Assembly (NCBI RefSeq): GCF_019649055.1 | Contig: NW_026570456.1 | Span: 1 to 64,000, forward strand | DNA from: Paramacrobiotus metropolitanus | Lineage: Eukaryota; Tardigrada; Eutardigrada; Parachela; Macrobiotidae | DNA length: 64,000 nt | Direction: 5' to 3' | In this document: positions 28,772 through 40,681 of the stretch, one piece after another | Layout: every line of letters begins with the position of its first letter | Numbering within the stretch: the stretch's first letter is position 1 | The notes under the pieces: model-generated | What the model was told of the DNA's origin: nothing | Seen by the model: only the letters and a program-made list of their open reading frames with translations | Database searches by the model: none | Translations under genes and position numbers: made by a program

Positions 28772-31700
28772 TCAGCCTAAATTCATGGTCTTTCCAATAT
28801 TGCCGACGTCGCCGTCATCGCTTTCAAGTTCGTCACTCTCATCGTCGTACGCGTATGCTGAAATGACATTGGCAGTGGTAAAAGCCGATGCCGGATACCG
28901 CGTCGTCGCACCATCCACGACCACCGACATCAAAGCTTTCATGGGAAAACAAAAGTTTATTTGCTCATTTCCGCCGGTATAGTCCGGCACCATCTATAAA
29001 AACACCCTTACATTGATCGATGGCAAAACGAGAAACCGCATTCACAAATCCAGATTTCTGAACTTTACCTTCGGGCTCACGGAAATATACTGCGCATCGT
29101 ACTTTCTAGCCGTTTCCAGCAACAACTGAAAGACTTTTTGCTCGTTGATTCGGTCCATGCCCTGTAAAAACAAAATTCTTAAAAATAAATTGCAAAACAA
29201 TTGCAACAGGATGAAAATTAAAATAAGCCGTCAATGAAAACCAACCAGGCCAGCAGATACATAGATCAATGCAAATCTGTGTTTGAATTAACAAAACAGC
29301 AAAAAAAGTAACGAAATATTACATCATGCAATACTGGGTGCATGCATTGGGTAAACACCTGGTTGATTTCGTCAACAATGCGAAATGGGACATCCGAGCA
29401 GCCCTGCAGCGCCATCAGATACACCGCCGTCGCCACCACGCGTTCCCCGCCGCTCTGGTGGTGCCGTGTCAAACGCGCCATCTCCCGACCTTCTTCCCGA
29501 CTGACATACAGATCAATCCCGTACTCGTCGAAGCGGTTCTCCTGCGCCGGAATGGACAGCTCCACTCGGCCATCGAAACCTATCCTGCGAAACATCAGCC
29601 GGAGACGTTCGTTCATGATGGCCAAATCGCCCTGCAGTTTATTGATCCACTGCTGGCGAAGAAAAGTGGAGGACACCTGAGATTTCCGCAGACTGAACTG
29701 CATTTCGCTTTGGTCTTTCTTCATCTGATTACATTCGGTAACTCGCTTCTGCAGCCTGTTTATGGTCTGAAATGTAAAACAATAATTGCGTTAACCGATT
29801 TTCACGTATAAACGATCGCCATCGTTAAAGGATTTACGGATTTTTCTACGTACCTCGTAATCCGGCATTTCACAACTGTTATAATCATTCCATGCGGTGA
29901 CAGCCAGCCTGTGTAAATCTTCTGCAGTTTTCTTGCCTTGCAATCGGTCAATCATCTGTCAGAATACTTCGGAAATGAAAAGAAAGTTCCAGGCTACTAT
30001 GTATGAGCGGCTTACGGTTTCTACATCTGCAGCAGACTTTTTTCGGTTCAGAAAAGCTGTCTGAATAAACATCCGCAGCTTCTTCTCACGACCATTCACT
30101 TTTTCCTGCATCGCATTCATTTCGAGCGTTCCATTTGATATAAGTTCCTAAAAAGGACGTACTCATACGGTCATACCGTCATACAGAGTACCACAAAGCA
30201 AACCTGACCACATCAAACATCGGCTTCATGCGTCTGAAATTTCTTACTTTAAGTGTTGCTTTCTGTTTTGCGGAATTCTGCACATATCTGCAACAGCTGC
30301 CTGCAGTAATCAACTGGCTAATTAATAACAGGCAGTCATCGAAGGCTGTCGATACCGTTGTGGAAATATTCTACAAAAAAGGTTGGAAACGCTGAAAACA
30401 TTACGGTAGACAAAAGCCATTAGCGCAGAAATACACCGAGGATATACAGTACATACAGAATATACAAATATATTCATGCAAATATACGCATACATTTATG
30501 CAAATATACAAAAATAAAGATTTCATATCACTTTTTGGAAAACGAAAAAATACTAACCTGCAGACACGAATGGTTGGAATCACCACATAAAAGCTTTAAT
30601 CGTTCCGCGTTAAGATCACGCAGTCGTTTGCAGTAGGATTTAACCACAGTACTGTGGGGTTTCTTTTCACGCTGTGAGAATTCCGCAAGCCTGAAAACAG
30701 CAACCCGTTGGTACGCTCTCCATAATTCTTCATCATCCACGCAAGAACTTATACACAGCTAAAATTAATCATACTCTTTTCTTTTTTCTTCCAGCTGTTT
30801 CGTATACTGCTCCGCTAGGGGAATTTTATCCGTTGCATCGGCCAGATTCTCCTCTGCTTCTTTCAGAATAGCATTCAAAGCATCCGCAACAGCATCACCG
30901 GTATCAGCACCTTGAATATCATTTTCAACTTTCTTTTGTCGAATCTTTTCCTGAGCCTCGTCACGCTGCCTTTCGTTGGCTCTGTATGCTTTCGAGGATT
31001 CGTATTCGAGTAATCGAGGCTGCACCACTGGAGTGGCGAAAACTGTTTCCAAATCATTAGGACCCTTATCTTCAAACTGTAAATATTTCAATATTTCATA
31101 TAGATATAACATTATGCCAAATCACAACTGTAGACAAAGTCATTATACCGCTTGTATTGTACAAACTTGTTGTAGTGTTTGTAAAAAACAAAAATGTGCA
31201 AAACACCAGCCATGACCTGGTTACCAATCCGTAAGTGCTGCAACTCCGATTTGCTCTTTTTAAAGTAAATTCAACACACCTATGACTTAAGACAAAGTAC
31301 GGACTTAACAGTTGATACTACCACTTATGTATAAAAAAACGTGCTAATTCACCGGCAGTAAAACGACTGGAATTGCAGCAGACGGTACCTGATAGTCTTT
31401 GGTGAGGCACCGGAACTTAACACCTTCCAGTGCGGTCATGGTGTCAGATGGAAATCCCCAGAACCGAAAGAGATTAATCGCCTGCCGGTCATCCAAACCC
31501 AGTCCAGTCAGAGTGGTGCCGATCTTGGCATAGGACTGCAGAAACTGTTTAACGGGCGGAATGGTATCAAACAAATCCGATAGCACTTTCGTGAATCCCA
31601 GACGGCCCATCATTCTATGGAAACCAAAGGGCAACGTTCACTACCGATGCAAAACAACTGAAATCACGATTTCAAAAACTTCTGTGTTCGAAGACTGAAT

Positions 31701-34670
31701 TTATATTTCACAAGTACAGAGCAGAGGCGTCAGATGACTTTAACGTTCTGAAAAGCGTTGAAAAGGCTACCAACACTTTGTGTTCGTCGACGATCTCTTT
31801 TTGCGGAGTTTCCGGCGTCCTGACAGGACCAATGAGGGATACATGCTTCAAATCTTTTTTCACTTTCAGTTCATCGAACACTTCAAGCAGTGTCTCCTTG
31901 TCCAAGCAGATAAAATGCGACAGAACCTTGCCAAAGGCGGTTTCCAGTTGCGCAAGATAGCCATTAGTTTTCGGCCAAATCTGAAAAACATCAACAGTAG
32001 TGGCTATATGGTGAAGCATGAAGACGGTCTGGAAAATACACCGGTAAAATCCCACGCATGTACTTACGTAAAAGAAAAGAGGCCCGATAACTTTCTTTGG
32101 ATAGTTTTCATTCAACCACTTCCACGCGGTTAGTACATCGTTGTGAAGAAAGCCTTTTTCGATCAAATTAACCAAACGCTTACGGGAATCGAGATAGTAA
32201 GCCCTAATCGTTCCGCTAGCTGCTTGGACAGCTGCAACCACGACGATTTATTGTAAGAATCACCGGTACAAAAACAAAACCAACATATATTTGATCGCAA
32301 TACTGTGAACTTTGTACGTAGTCTACGTATAGTATTCGAAAAGGTCGAAATGAGCATTAATGCTGTTTACCCGCAATATCTTTGTTAATCTTGTCGACAC
32401 GATCTTCAAAATCGCTCTGCCTGTTCTGCAAAACCGAAGAAAAACCGTTTTTTTAAACAACTACAGCAGAATTCATCTGCATACTGCATCGCTGGTACAG
32501 TACCTGTAACGCCGCAACCGACCCTTCTTTGTCAATCCATTCTTCCAATTCTGTGATTTCGTCGTTTAAGGTTTGCAGTTGCATCCGGTAGTTGACTTCG
32601 TCCGGATCTTGCATCGCTATAGCCAGGTCGTCCCGAATTTTCGAACTCTACAGATAAATACTTCACTGTAATTAAATACGCACATTCGCATCCTGTGGAA
32701 AGTGACGAAGATAGAATTAACGGTAACTTGAAAAAACTTCACAATTACGCGAATGTCTTACAACTTGAGCAGTTCTACCACGCTACATCGTAAATATTTT
32801 AAGGTGCTAATGCCGGTAATACTTAATTAGTTTCAAAATCTGCCAGATTTTGTCGCACGATGTAATGCATAATTATGGTACCTATAATACAGTACATACC
32901 ATATTACTGTACCTATTTATCTTACTCTTTTAATTATGCATGCATGAAACTGTATAAAGGATTCCCAAAACACTCAGTGCAAATGCAAACCTCTTCTGCT
33001 TTTTTTCCATCCGCACTCTGCGCATTGCTGACCGTGGAGAGTAAACGATGAATACTGCCCGGTCTCGGTGTTGATACAGGCGCTGGCTGTATGGATTCCG
33101 TGTATACACCTCGAACAACCTGGGTTGCTGCCGCAATGTTATCCTTCTTCGTCTTCTCGCGACGCTCCGCATCCTCCTGCATTTGTGTATGAGCGGATTT
33201 CAACAACTGCAATTCCTACAAAACAGACTAACAGTACACACATAAATCTCAACATTGCTAACCGCAAGCAGTCAAGAAAATAAAAAACCGACAGCAAAGT
33301 TCGAAAGTTATTTCCTGTGGCATATGCGTTATGTCTACATTTCAGTATTTGATTTAACATATGAAATTAATAACAGATATACATAATATGACACCACAGA
33401 ATGCAGACGACTCAGATTTGTCGGTCATACCGTAGCCAGCATTTTGGCCCGTATTGCCAGTAAATTCTCCGCTTTGCCAGCCCGTTCCTGGTGTTTCTTC
33501 TTCTCCTTCTCCAACTCGCCTTCCTGTTCCATTCGCTGCTCCACAGCAACGCCCAGGTCTTTGATGTCTTCTTCCATTTTGTTCCAGCTCGCTCGATGCC
33601 ATTCCAGTTCGTCGTGTAGCTCTTCCACGTCCGCACCGAGCTAGAGAACAAAATGCCAGGAAACAATCAAGTATTACTAATAAAAATATAAGCATAAAAA
33701 TACATGTCAATGATGTCATTACGCTAATGCATACTTCGAAAATGTGTCATTCTTTTAACCGCTCTGCTGTGAATTCCTGTGTTTGTTAAACTCTTACCGC
33801 TTCTTCGGTCTGTTTGAGCAGTTCCGATGGGGATAATTTGGAAAATTCACAGACTTGTTCTTGCGGCAGGAATTGTGTGAGATTGTTGCCTTTAATGCGG
33901 AAATCGTGCAGGCGACGATAATAATCAGCCGCCGACGACAGATCACCGTTCACATAATACAGGTGCTGGTGCGCTTTGGCAGAGAATAATCTCCGCTTGA
34001 AGCGGATTTGTTCGTTTTTTCCTAATGGATCATAACTGAAAACACACACAATGAAATCCGGCACTTAGAATTTACGATCATAAAATATAACGCCATCCAA
34101 AAAAATATTCAAAGTTTTAACAGCTAATTTTTAAAAAAAAAACTAAATTATTTTACAAGTCTTAAAATGCAAGCTGCCATGTTATACGGGCACCTTGTCA
34201 GCTCAAAACTAACACAAAAGTGACAAAACAAAAAAATTAATAGCACTTCATAAAAAATAATATCATACAAATAATACCACGCACAGCCAAGAACGTACAG
34301 AGTGATCTCGATTTCCGCGCGATCCGCGCCGCGTTTGACAAGTTCGCCGAGGCTCCTTCCACCGGTGCGCCCAATAAAACCGCACGTTGCTCCACAGCAC
34401 ACCATGATGGCCGACACGATGGAGCTCTTGCCGACTCCGTTGGGACCCGAGAGAATGTTGATGTTCGGCTGCAGTTCGATGACGAACGGCTTGCCTTCGC
34501 CATCCGCGCCATATGTCCTGCAAATTCCAGCAAACCCTTGCATTCCTCTCAAGGCTGTTATAGCAATCCCAGCGCTCTGTTTATCTCTCGACTTACATAA
34601 AATTTTTAATGGAGATACTTCGGAGAATTCCGCGGCGAGGGGGCCGGGGATCTTCGGTGTCAACCTCCAT
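28772..34670 (-). CDS. SMC5: Structural maintenance of chromosomes protein 5 (SMC5)
   Basis: Eighteen minus-strand exons join in phase to about 1,100 residues, the same as human SMC5 (about 1,101). They are 34670-34597, 34517-34299, 34035-33798, 33640-33431, 33215-32991, 32647-32504, 32425-32371, 32231-32068, 31980-31775, 31614-31389, 31076-30775, about 30717-30558, 30370-30248, 30147-30016, 29955-29854, 29766-29359, 29161-29069 and 28993-28772. Walker A is GPNGVGKSS (about 49-57), followed by the SMC5-typical QFLPQEQVCEFSKLSPSELL. Coiled coil surrounds a hinge that includes RLGFTKVLSDLFDTIPPV. The C head has signature HHQSGGER (SGGER about 965-969) and Walker B PFRIVDEINQGMD (D992, E993). 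The borders of exons 9/10 and 11/12 are the least certain. SMC5 pairs with SMC6 in the complex that resolves recombination intermediates. Confidence 0.95.
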
Positions 34671-35091
34671 CTACGTTGGCGGTAAATCAAAACTTCTTCT
34701 TGATTCGTCTTACGGATACGCACTCCATAAATGCAGCATAACACAATCTCCAGTTGTGAATTGCGATCTGCGGTGTGCTAACGCGTCATAGCCAAATTCA
34801 CCAAAAAAAGCATCACAGGCACGTATCCAGCGTATGTGCTCCAAAAAATAAAAACAAAGATTCGAACTACTGCGATCTCCACAGTGCACAATTTGTGTTC
34901 CAGGTTTTGGCTGAAAACGGACAACAAAGAGTGACACAAACCAAAATAATGCCATTGCGGCTGACTACGCAATCAGTGTAGTTGTGACTTGTGAGTACTT
35001 GCTAACTTGCATAATCAGCATTTCAGTGCCGGGTTGGGTGATCCATTGGGCAGATTTCCATTAACAACGAACAACCGGTGGGAGTATGGTA

Positions 35092-35300
35092 ATGTTGCCG
35101 GAAGTGCTCCAATCTAAAGTGAATTTCGAGTATTCGAAATTTAAATACACTACCGTTTGAATTCCGAGTAATCGGAATTGCAATTGCTGGCATTCCAATT
35201 CCAAGTAATCGCAATTTAAAAGGACGCTGTTGTAATTTCGAGTATTCGAAATCTAATTTCCGACATTCAAATTCCGAGTATTCGGAATTGCAATGCATAT
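35092..35300 (+). repeat. Palindrome-rich repeat element, copy 1
   Basis: The copy begins with TGTTGCCGGAAGTGCTC and then holds short dyads: TTTCGAGTATTCGAAA (twice) and TTCCGAGTAATCGGAA (with variants such as TTCCGAGTATTCGGAA), separated by A+T-rich spacers with GGCATTCCAATTCC-like half sites. The same end sequence and dyads recur in reverse orientation near 39.2-39.46 kb. Confidence 0.7.
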
Positions 35301-35710
35301 TCATATAAGTTTGAAATAATTGGTTTCTCAAAAAAATTTATTTAAAATTTCATTTTTAATGCCCTATCAAACTACATACAGTACATACTACGGAACTGGT
35401 AGTTGTACTGCGATACATTAAATAGTAACACTGAATATTTATGATCGAATTAACTTTGTTATTTAAATGACAGTAAAAGTTTTAAAATTCTAGCGCCCAG
35501 AAAGTTCTAGGGCATGGTCATTGAACAGTGATATGCATTTATCAGTTCGGGGCATAATAAACTTTGGATAGCAAAAATAACAACGAAAGGTAGGTTTTCA
35601 TTTGAAATTACCCCTATTCCAGCTTTTACCGTCGCAAATATGTAAAAATCCTGGGATGTTGACTCAGAACTCACAGTTAGCGCAGTCTACGGCTGCGTAC
35701 GTGCGACAAT

Positions 35711-35877
35711 TAGGCCTTGTCCCGAATTCGAAGCGAATCTCACTATGGTACGGTTGCTGAACCACACGAGGTGGCTGTATGCAGGGGCCACGCCTACAGA
35801 TACGGGCGAAGCCACCTCGCGAGGTGGAGTTGCTGTATCGCAACGAGATTCGCTTTGAATTCGGGACAAAGCCTTAC
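35711..35877. repeat. Inverted-repeat (hairpin) element, about 167 bp
   Basis: The left end AGGCCTTGTCCCGAATTC pairs with the right end GAATTCGGGACAAAGCCT, and the match continues through AAGCGAATCTC and more loosely through the GAGGTGGC segment. Because the arms match, both strands show an open frame starting with the same SRI(Q/R)SES peptide. This looks like a small non-autonomous transposon or its relic. Confidence 0.7.
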
Positions 35878-37349
35878 AGTGACGACGCGTAACGATTTGG
35901 CAAGCTTTTCTTTAGACACTTTTCTTTGGGTACTGTGTTATGTGCATTCGCTGCGTTGGACAATGGTCATTCAGCATGGGGCGCTTACGAATCTATTACG
36001 GCTATCAGCGATGTCGTCTGGATCTTGGACCTTTTCAAACGGCGCCAGGAAATTTAAATTTGCCGGCTCTGTATGTGTACTTTCATCTGTTCACGCTTGC
36101 ATGAAGAACGACCGTTGTAAAAACGGCACTTCTGGTCAATTTTCTCCGAAGAATTTTAGATTTACTTGCTCGGTTGCTAGGCAAAACGAAGGCTGACTAG
36201 ATAAAGCCAAAATTCGTTTTAAAAAAAAGCACCATTAGAATCTACGCGCGCCCTGGTATAGTCTTAGTCTTATATAGGTTGTCTTAGACAATATAAAAAT
36301 ACACCTGTTCCATTTTCGCGCGTGAGTTCTTGGTCTGAAGCACCTTTATAATTGTGCTTCTATGCGAAAAATGAAGGTCAAGAAATGAGAGATAGAATTT
36401 TATTTTAATTATTTTTCGCGAATGTCGCGTTGCTTATTAAGACATAGTCATGTTCATTCGATACTTTTTTAAAAATATTTTAAATTTGAGACACGGCAAC
36501 GTGGTATCGCGGCTAAGTAATGGCCCTTTTTGCTCTTCCATCTCATCACTCACATCTTGCCTAAAGCAAGACAGGGCAATTAGTGCTTTAAACAACTCCC
36601 TTCTTCCATCAAAGTTGCTTGACATACTTACATGTCTATGGGAGATGTGGACGAATCCAATGGAATCTGTTTGTTGCAGAGCGCGAAGCTGGCCCCTCGC
36701 AATGTACGGCTGACCACTAACTGTGCTGTGTACTGAATCCGCGTTCGATCGGCGCATATACATGTATAATCGATGCGGACGCAGTCAGTGGGCACTAGAA
36801 TGAAATTCACTGCTGCGTTATTTTCTTCAAACCCGCCACACCTCTGACCTGTTTTGATTTTGTGTGTTGTTGTTTGTCTGAGGAGGATGACCTTCGGCCT
36901 GTTTGTGTTGACCATGATGTGCTTGTACATCCGGCATCTGCGGATGCCAGTATGGTTATGCGATAAACCTGCCCCCCATTGCGTTTTTTGGTTGTTTTGT
37001 TGTTGTGTAGCGCTAATGCAGTAAACTTGGTCAAGCTACGACTGCAACTGATCTCTACCACTGATCTGCTTAGTCTGCTTACTTGTAACAGACGCCTTCT
37101 TGGTCATTAACGGTTCTGCAAAAAAATATTTTTTGGTGAATTTATGGAATATGCACTTATAAGTCTCCTAGAAATGACAATTAGCGCACCCATCTAATTG
37201 CCCCTTAGCTCTTTACAGAAATGCGAAAAGATTTTCGTAATAATAGAGCTGGATTTCTGAGAAATAGTTACACTAAAAAAGGGTAAAAATAAAAGCAAAA
37301 CCGTGTATGGAAATACTGTATTTGTGATTTACTTTACGTAAGTTATCTT

Positions 37350-37434
37350 ATTAAATTGCACCAACTTGACTGCCCAGGGCTGTATATACCCGGGGTATAT
37401 ACAGCCCTGCGGCAGTCAAGTTGGTGCAGTTTTA
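37350..37434. repeat. Long near-perfect palindrome (hairpin) of about 42-bp arms
   Basis: The two arms mirror each other around CCC|GGG at about 37390/37391. Each contains GGGTATATACAGCCCTG and GCAGTCAAGTTGGTGCA (or the complement), with one extra base and a few mismatches near the outer end. There is essentially no loop, so it would extrude as a cruciform or fold as a long RNA hairpin. Confidence 0.8.
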
Positions 37435-39179
37435 ATAAAATAAATCTGGGCCCAGACTTCATCAGCAGGTAATGAGCAGGAGACTTCATCAGCAGTGCCG
37501 GTCGGTGGTACCAACCGGAAACGAATGCGGGAGCTTCACATACTTTAGACGTGACTGTAGTCTGTAGTCAGTATAATTATAGCGGATTTCGAAAGTTACA
37601 TTAATTTTCTGAAAGTTTTAGCAATGTTGACTGTTGAGGATATTGTTGGAAAGTTTTGTTTTTACATACCGGATCTAGCATGTTTCATTTAGCTGATTGC
37701 CGGGACGGAAGCATACACGTCTTCCTTCAAAGTCAGATTATTACCTTCCCTTCTTTTTTTTTTCCATCTATGTTCTTAATTTCTTACTGCCGCTTTTAGA
37801 AGTTTGGTCGCTTTTTTGCGCTTAAAATTGGTTATTAGGCTTCATGGTCATAAGTGCATAACAACTGCGAAATTGATATTATAGCAATGACAATGTATTG
37901 AACAGTAGTGCTATGACAGTTTGTAGGTGATATGGTCAGATAATGCACTAGATCACCGTATTCTTAATATTGGTACCTTTAAGGAGAATTTATACTATGG
38001 TAGCAAGATCGAAAATGAGATTTTCGAAATTCTACAGTGTAATAAGAAGGGTTACACCTATTAATAGGCGGAAGTTGAGTAAAATTAGGTAGCAACGAAA
38101 AAAGTTATTCAAGTTTTTTCGTTGCCGACCAGAAGCGATTTGGCGGGCTGGCGCATCTTTCTACACTACTGCCACCTGTGGCCAAAATCAGTGAAAGAAA
38201 GATTGCTTCAAGAAGCGTTTCTTTCATTCTGGAAGATCCTTGTGGTTGTTAAAATATATACCATGCCAGCTTGCAAGTGTGATAGGAGCAGACAAAGCTC
38301 ATGTTTACACAGTGAGGACGCATAGAGCATGACAAAGGCGCTAGACAATGGAAAGACATGGCGCTGTCCCGTGAGTGCAGATGAAAGAGTGGCCAAAGTC
38401 CACTCTTCGGTGTGCACACAATGTGGTGTGGCGGCACTGCAAGCGCAGAATCGGTAAGACCAAAGGAAAGCGCAGAACAAAAGAAGGTTCTTCGCCACGT
38501 TCTGAAAAATTTTCCAAAAATGACTTCTAAACTCAATAACAATTTTCAAAGATGTCAGAAAATTCTGACATTTGATCAGATTTAAGGAAAATCATTTTCA
38601 AGAAGAATTGTGGAGCGTTTTCGCAGAAAATGTTTGTATATTCTGCATAAAATAAAAGAAAGTAACTTTGGGTGTCAAAAAATTTGTTTTTTTCAAGAAT
38701 GGTTGAGTTTTTGGGAAAAACGCTCCACAGAACTTTAGTCATTTAGCGGAGCACTTCGCTACGTTTGAAAAAAAATTCAAAAATCTGCTTGAATTGTTAT
38801 TGCTTCCGGAAAATAACGGCTTTTGATCAGTGACTTTTACATTTTAAAACTGTCTTACCAATTTCAGCCTTTCAATGTATGCAGTGAAAATATCATAGTG
38901 TTAGGTCAGATGTGTAGTTATGATGCAGCACAAGCGCACGCATTGTGACAGTGAGAATAGTCGAAAGAGGTCGAAATCGGTATAATCTCTTCTTAAGTAA
39001 TAAACAGGGTGCGAAAGGAGTGTGGCCTATGGCTATAATAATTAACAAACCTGGGCGGGAGATGTGCCTATAACGGCTTCTTTCTACATCGCACTCAGTT
39101 AGACATATAAAGTACTTAAACATCTACTGTAAAAATCTCAAGATTCTACTCTATTCTGTTAACGCTAATTAAATTTCAA

Positions 39180-39460
39180 AGAAATCAAAATCCAGAAACG
39201 TCACTTTTAAATTCTGAATATTCGGATTTTATTTTACCGCAGTTTAAATTTCGAATATTCGGAATTGACACTGCCACATTTTGAATTCCGAGTAATCGGA
39301 ATCCAAATTACGGCCTTTTAAATTTCGAATATTGTATTTGAAAATCCAAAAAATTGTATTTAGATTACTCGGAATTGCAAATACCTGAATTTGAATTCCG
39401 ATTACTCGGAATTGGTATCGAAATTCTTTCATATGCAATTTCGAGCACTTGCGGCAACAC
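39180..39460 (-). repeat. Palindrome-rich repeat element, copy 2 (inverted relative to copy 1)
   Basis: This copy holds the dyads TTTCGAATATTCGGAA, TTCCGAGTAATCGGAA and TTCCGATTACTCGGAA and ends at GAGCACTTGCGGCAACA, the reverse complement of the start of copy 1 with one mismatch. That shared end in opposite orientation makes this one dispersed family rather than two simple-sequence clusters. Confidence 0.7.
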
Positions 39461-40681
39461 TAGAGTATGGAAACAAAACGAATTTTTTTGTAAATAATTT
39501 GCTGCAAATATAAATAATGGATGTAATTACAGTATCCCAGGGAAAGTTTACAAAAAATGATCATGGGAAATTAACTGACCCGAAATACGGTGTACAAATT
39601 TGTTATGTAATTGTAATTCTCTTTTATTTTATTGCAGCACGGTCTCGTACACCGAAGTACACAGCCAAACACATCTGAACTGTATCAGTACACAATTTAA
39701 CAAAATATTTCGCGAATTCCTAGTAACTTTAAATGAAAACGACAACTAAACTAAAGTTTAAAAGATAATTAAAGATAATTAGTTATTGATGATTTTTTGT
39801 TGGCTGTAATTTGCTAAATCAGCCTAAACGTAACCAGTAGAAGTATCCACATACGAGATCATTCGAGGGTATTCGTACATTATGTACTTTCTATCAAATG
39901 TTTTGGTACATTAACACATTCATTTTGTTGTTGAATTTCTGCAAGTCCTTTTTAAATTATTAAATTATTATACATCGTTTATTCTTCTGAAGCCTGTGCG
40001 CAAATTTATACTGAAAAATGCGGTTTATTACTTCCGAAATGGCTGCGTTACTTGCATTATGCGCGCGCACGTGTGTGAACTTTTATTCTTAACGTTAACA
40101 GTTACATGCAATGCTCAACGGAACTCTTACTTTTCGTTATAGGCCGAAGCGTACTGATGTACTACAAAGTATTAGAAGTACACCCGACTTATTTATTCAA
40201 AGCTTAAGTAATAGATAAGGAAAACTGAACCACAAATTCCTAATTACGTAGAATTACTGTAACTGATTAGCAGCAGCGTATCGATCACACTCACAATTAC
40301 ACACGTTAAGTATTATCCAGGCGTTCGCACGCCTGTATTTACACGATATAAGTATACCATGTACAACACTGTATTGGACTGTACAAACAAATTAATAGGC
40401 ATGCTACAGATATTGTGCATTATGGCGTAGGAGAAACCACAATTAACATGTTTGATATGAAATTCTACTCTCTTTGAAAACTCTTACTTGCAGCGAATCT
40501 GACAAGCAGATGCATTTTTTCGAATTTGCAATCAACCGGAAGAGAGTGGATCTAGATCTACCGTGAATGTCGCATGCATTTTGTTGTTAGTTGTGCTCGG
40601 TCTTACTACACTTTTACGATTTAATTCTTAGCGCTGCTACTGGATCGGGAATAACTGCCTAGAAAATTCTTTGCGATAAAC

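Larger units (their letters stand above)
34671..40681. other. Six-kilobase gene-poor region with several inverted-repeat elements
   Basis: No exon with family resemblance was found on either strand. The stretch holds a palindrome-rich repeat (two copies), a 167-bp inverted-repeat element and a near-perfect long hairpin, each listed separately. AGACTTCATCAGCAG occurs twice within 45 bp at 37454-37493. The start regions of SMC5 (left end) and MFSD6 (right end) must lie here. Open frames such as the one across 35717-36196 arise from inverted repeats or chance. Confidence 0.5.

Noticed and set aside
35717-36196. 159-codon plus-strand open frame
   Set aside because: Its start lies inside a 167-bp inverted-repeat element and the same start peptide appears on the other strand by symmetry; the rest has no family resemblance or splice context.
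38122-38742. Several open frames of 60-113 codons on both strands
   Set aside because: They overlap in different frames, have low-complexity A+T-rich composition and no splice or family support.
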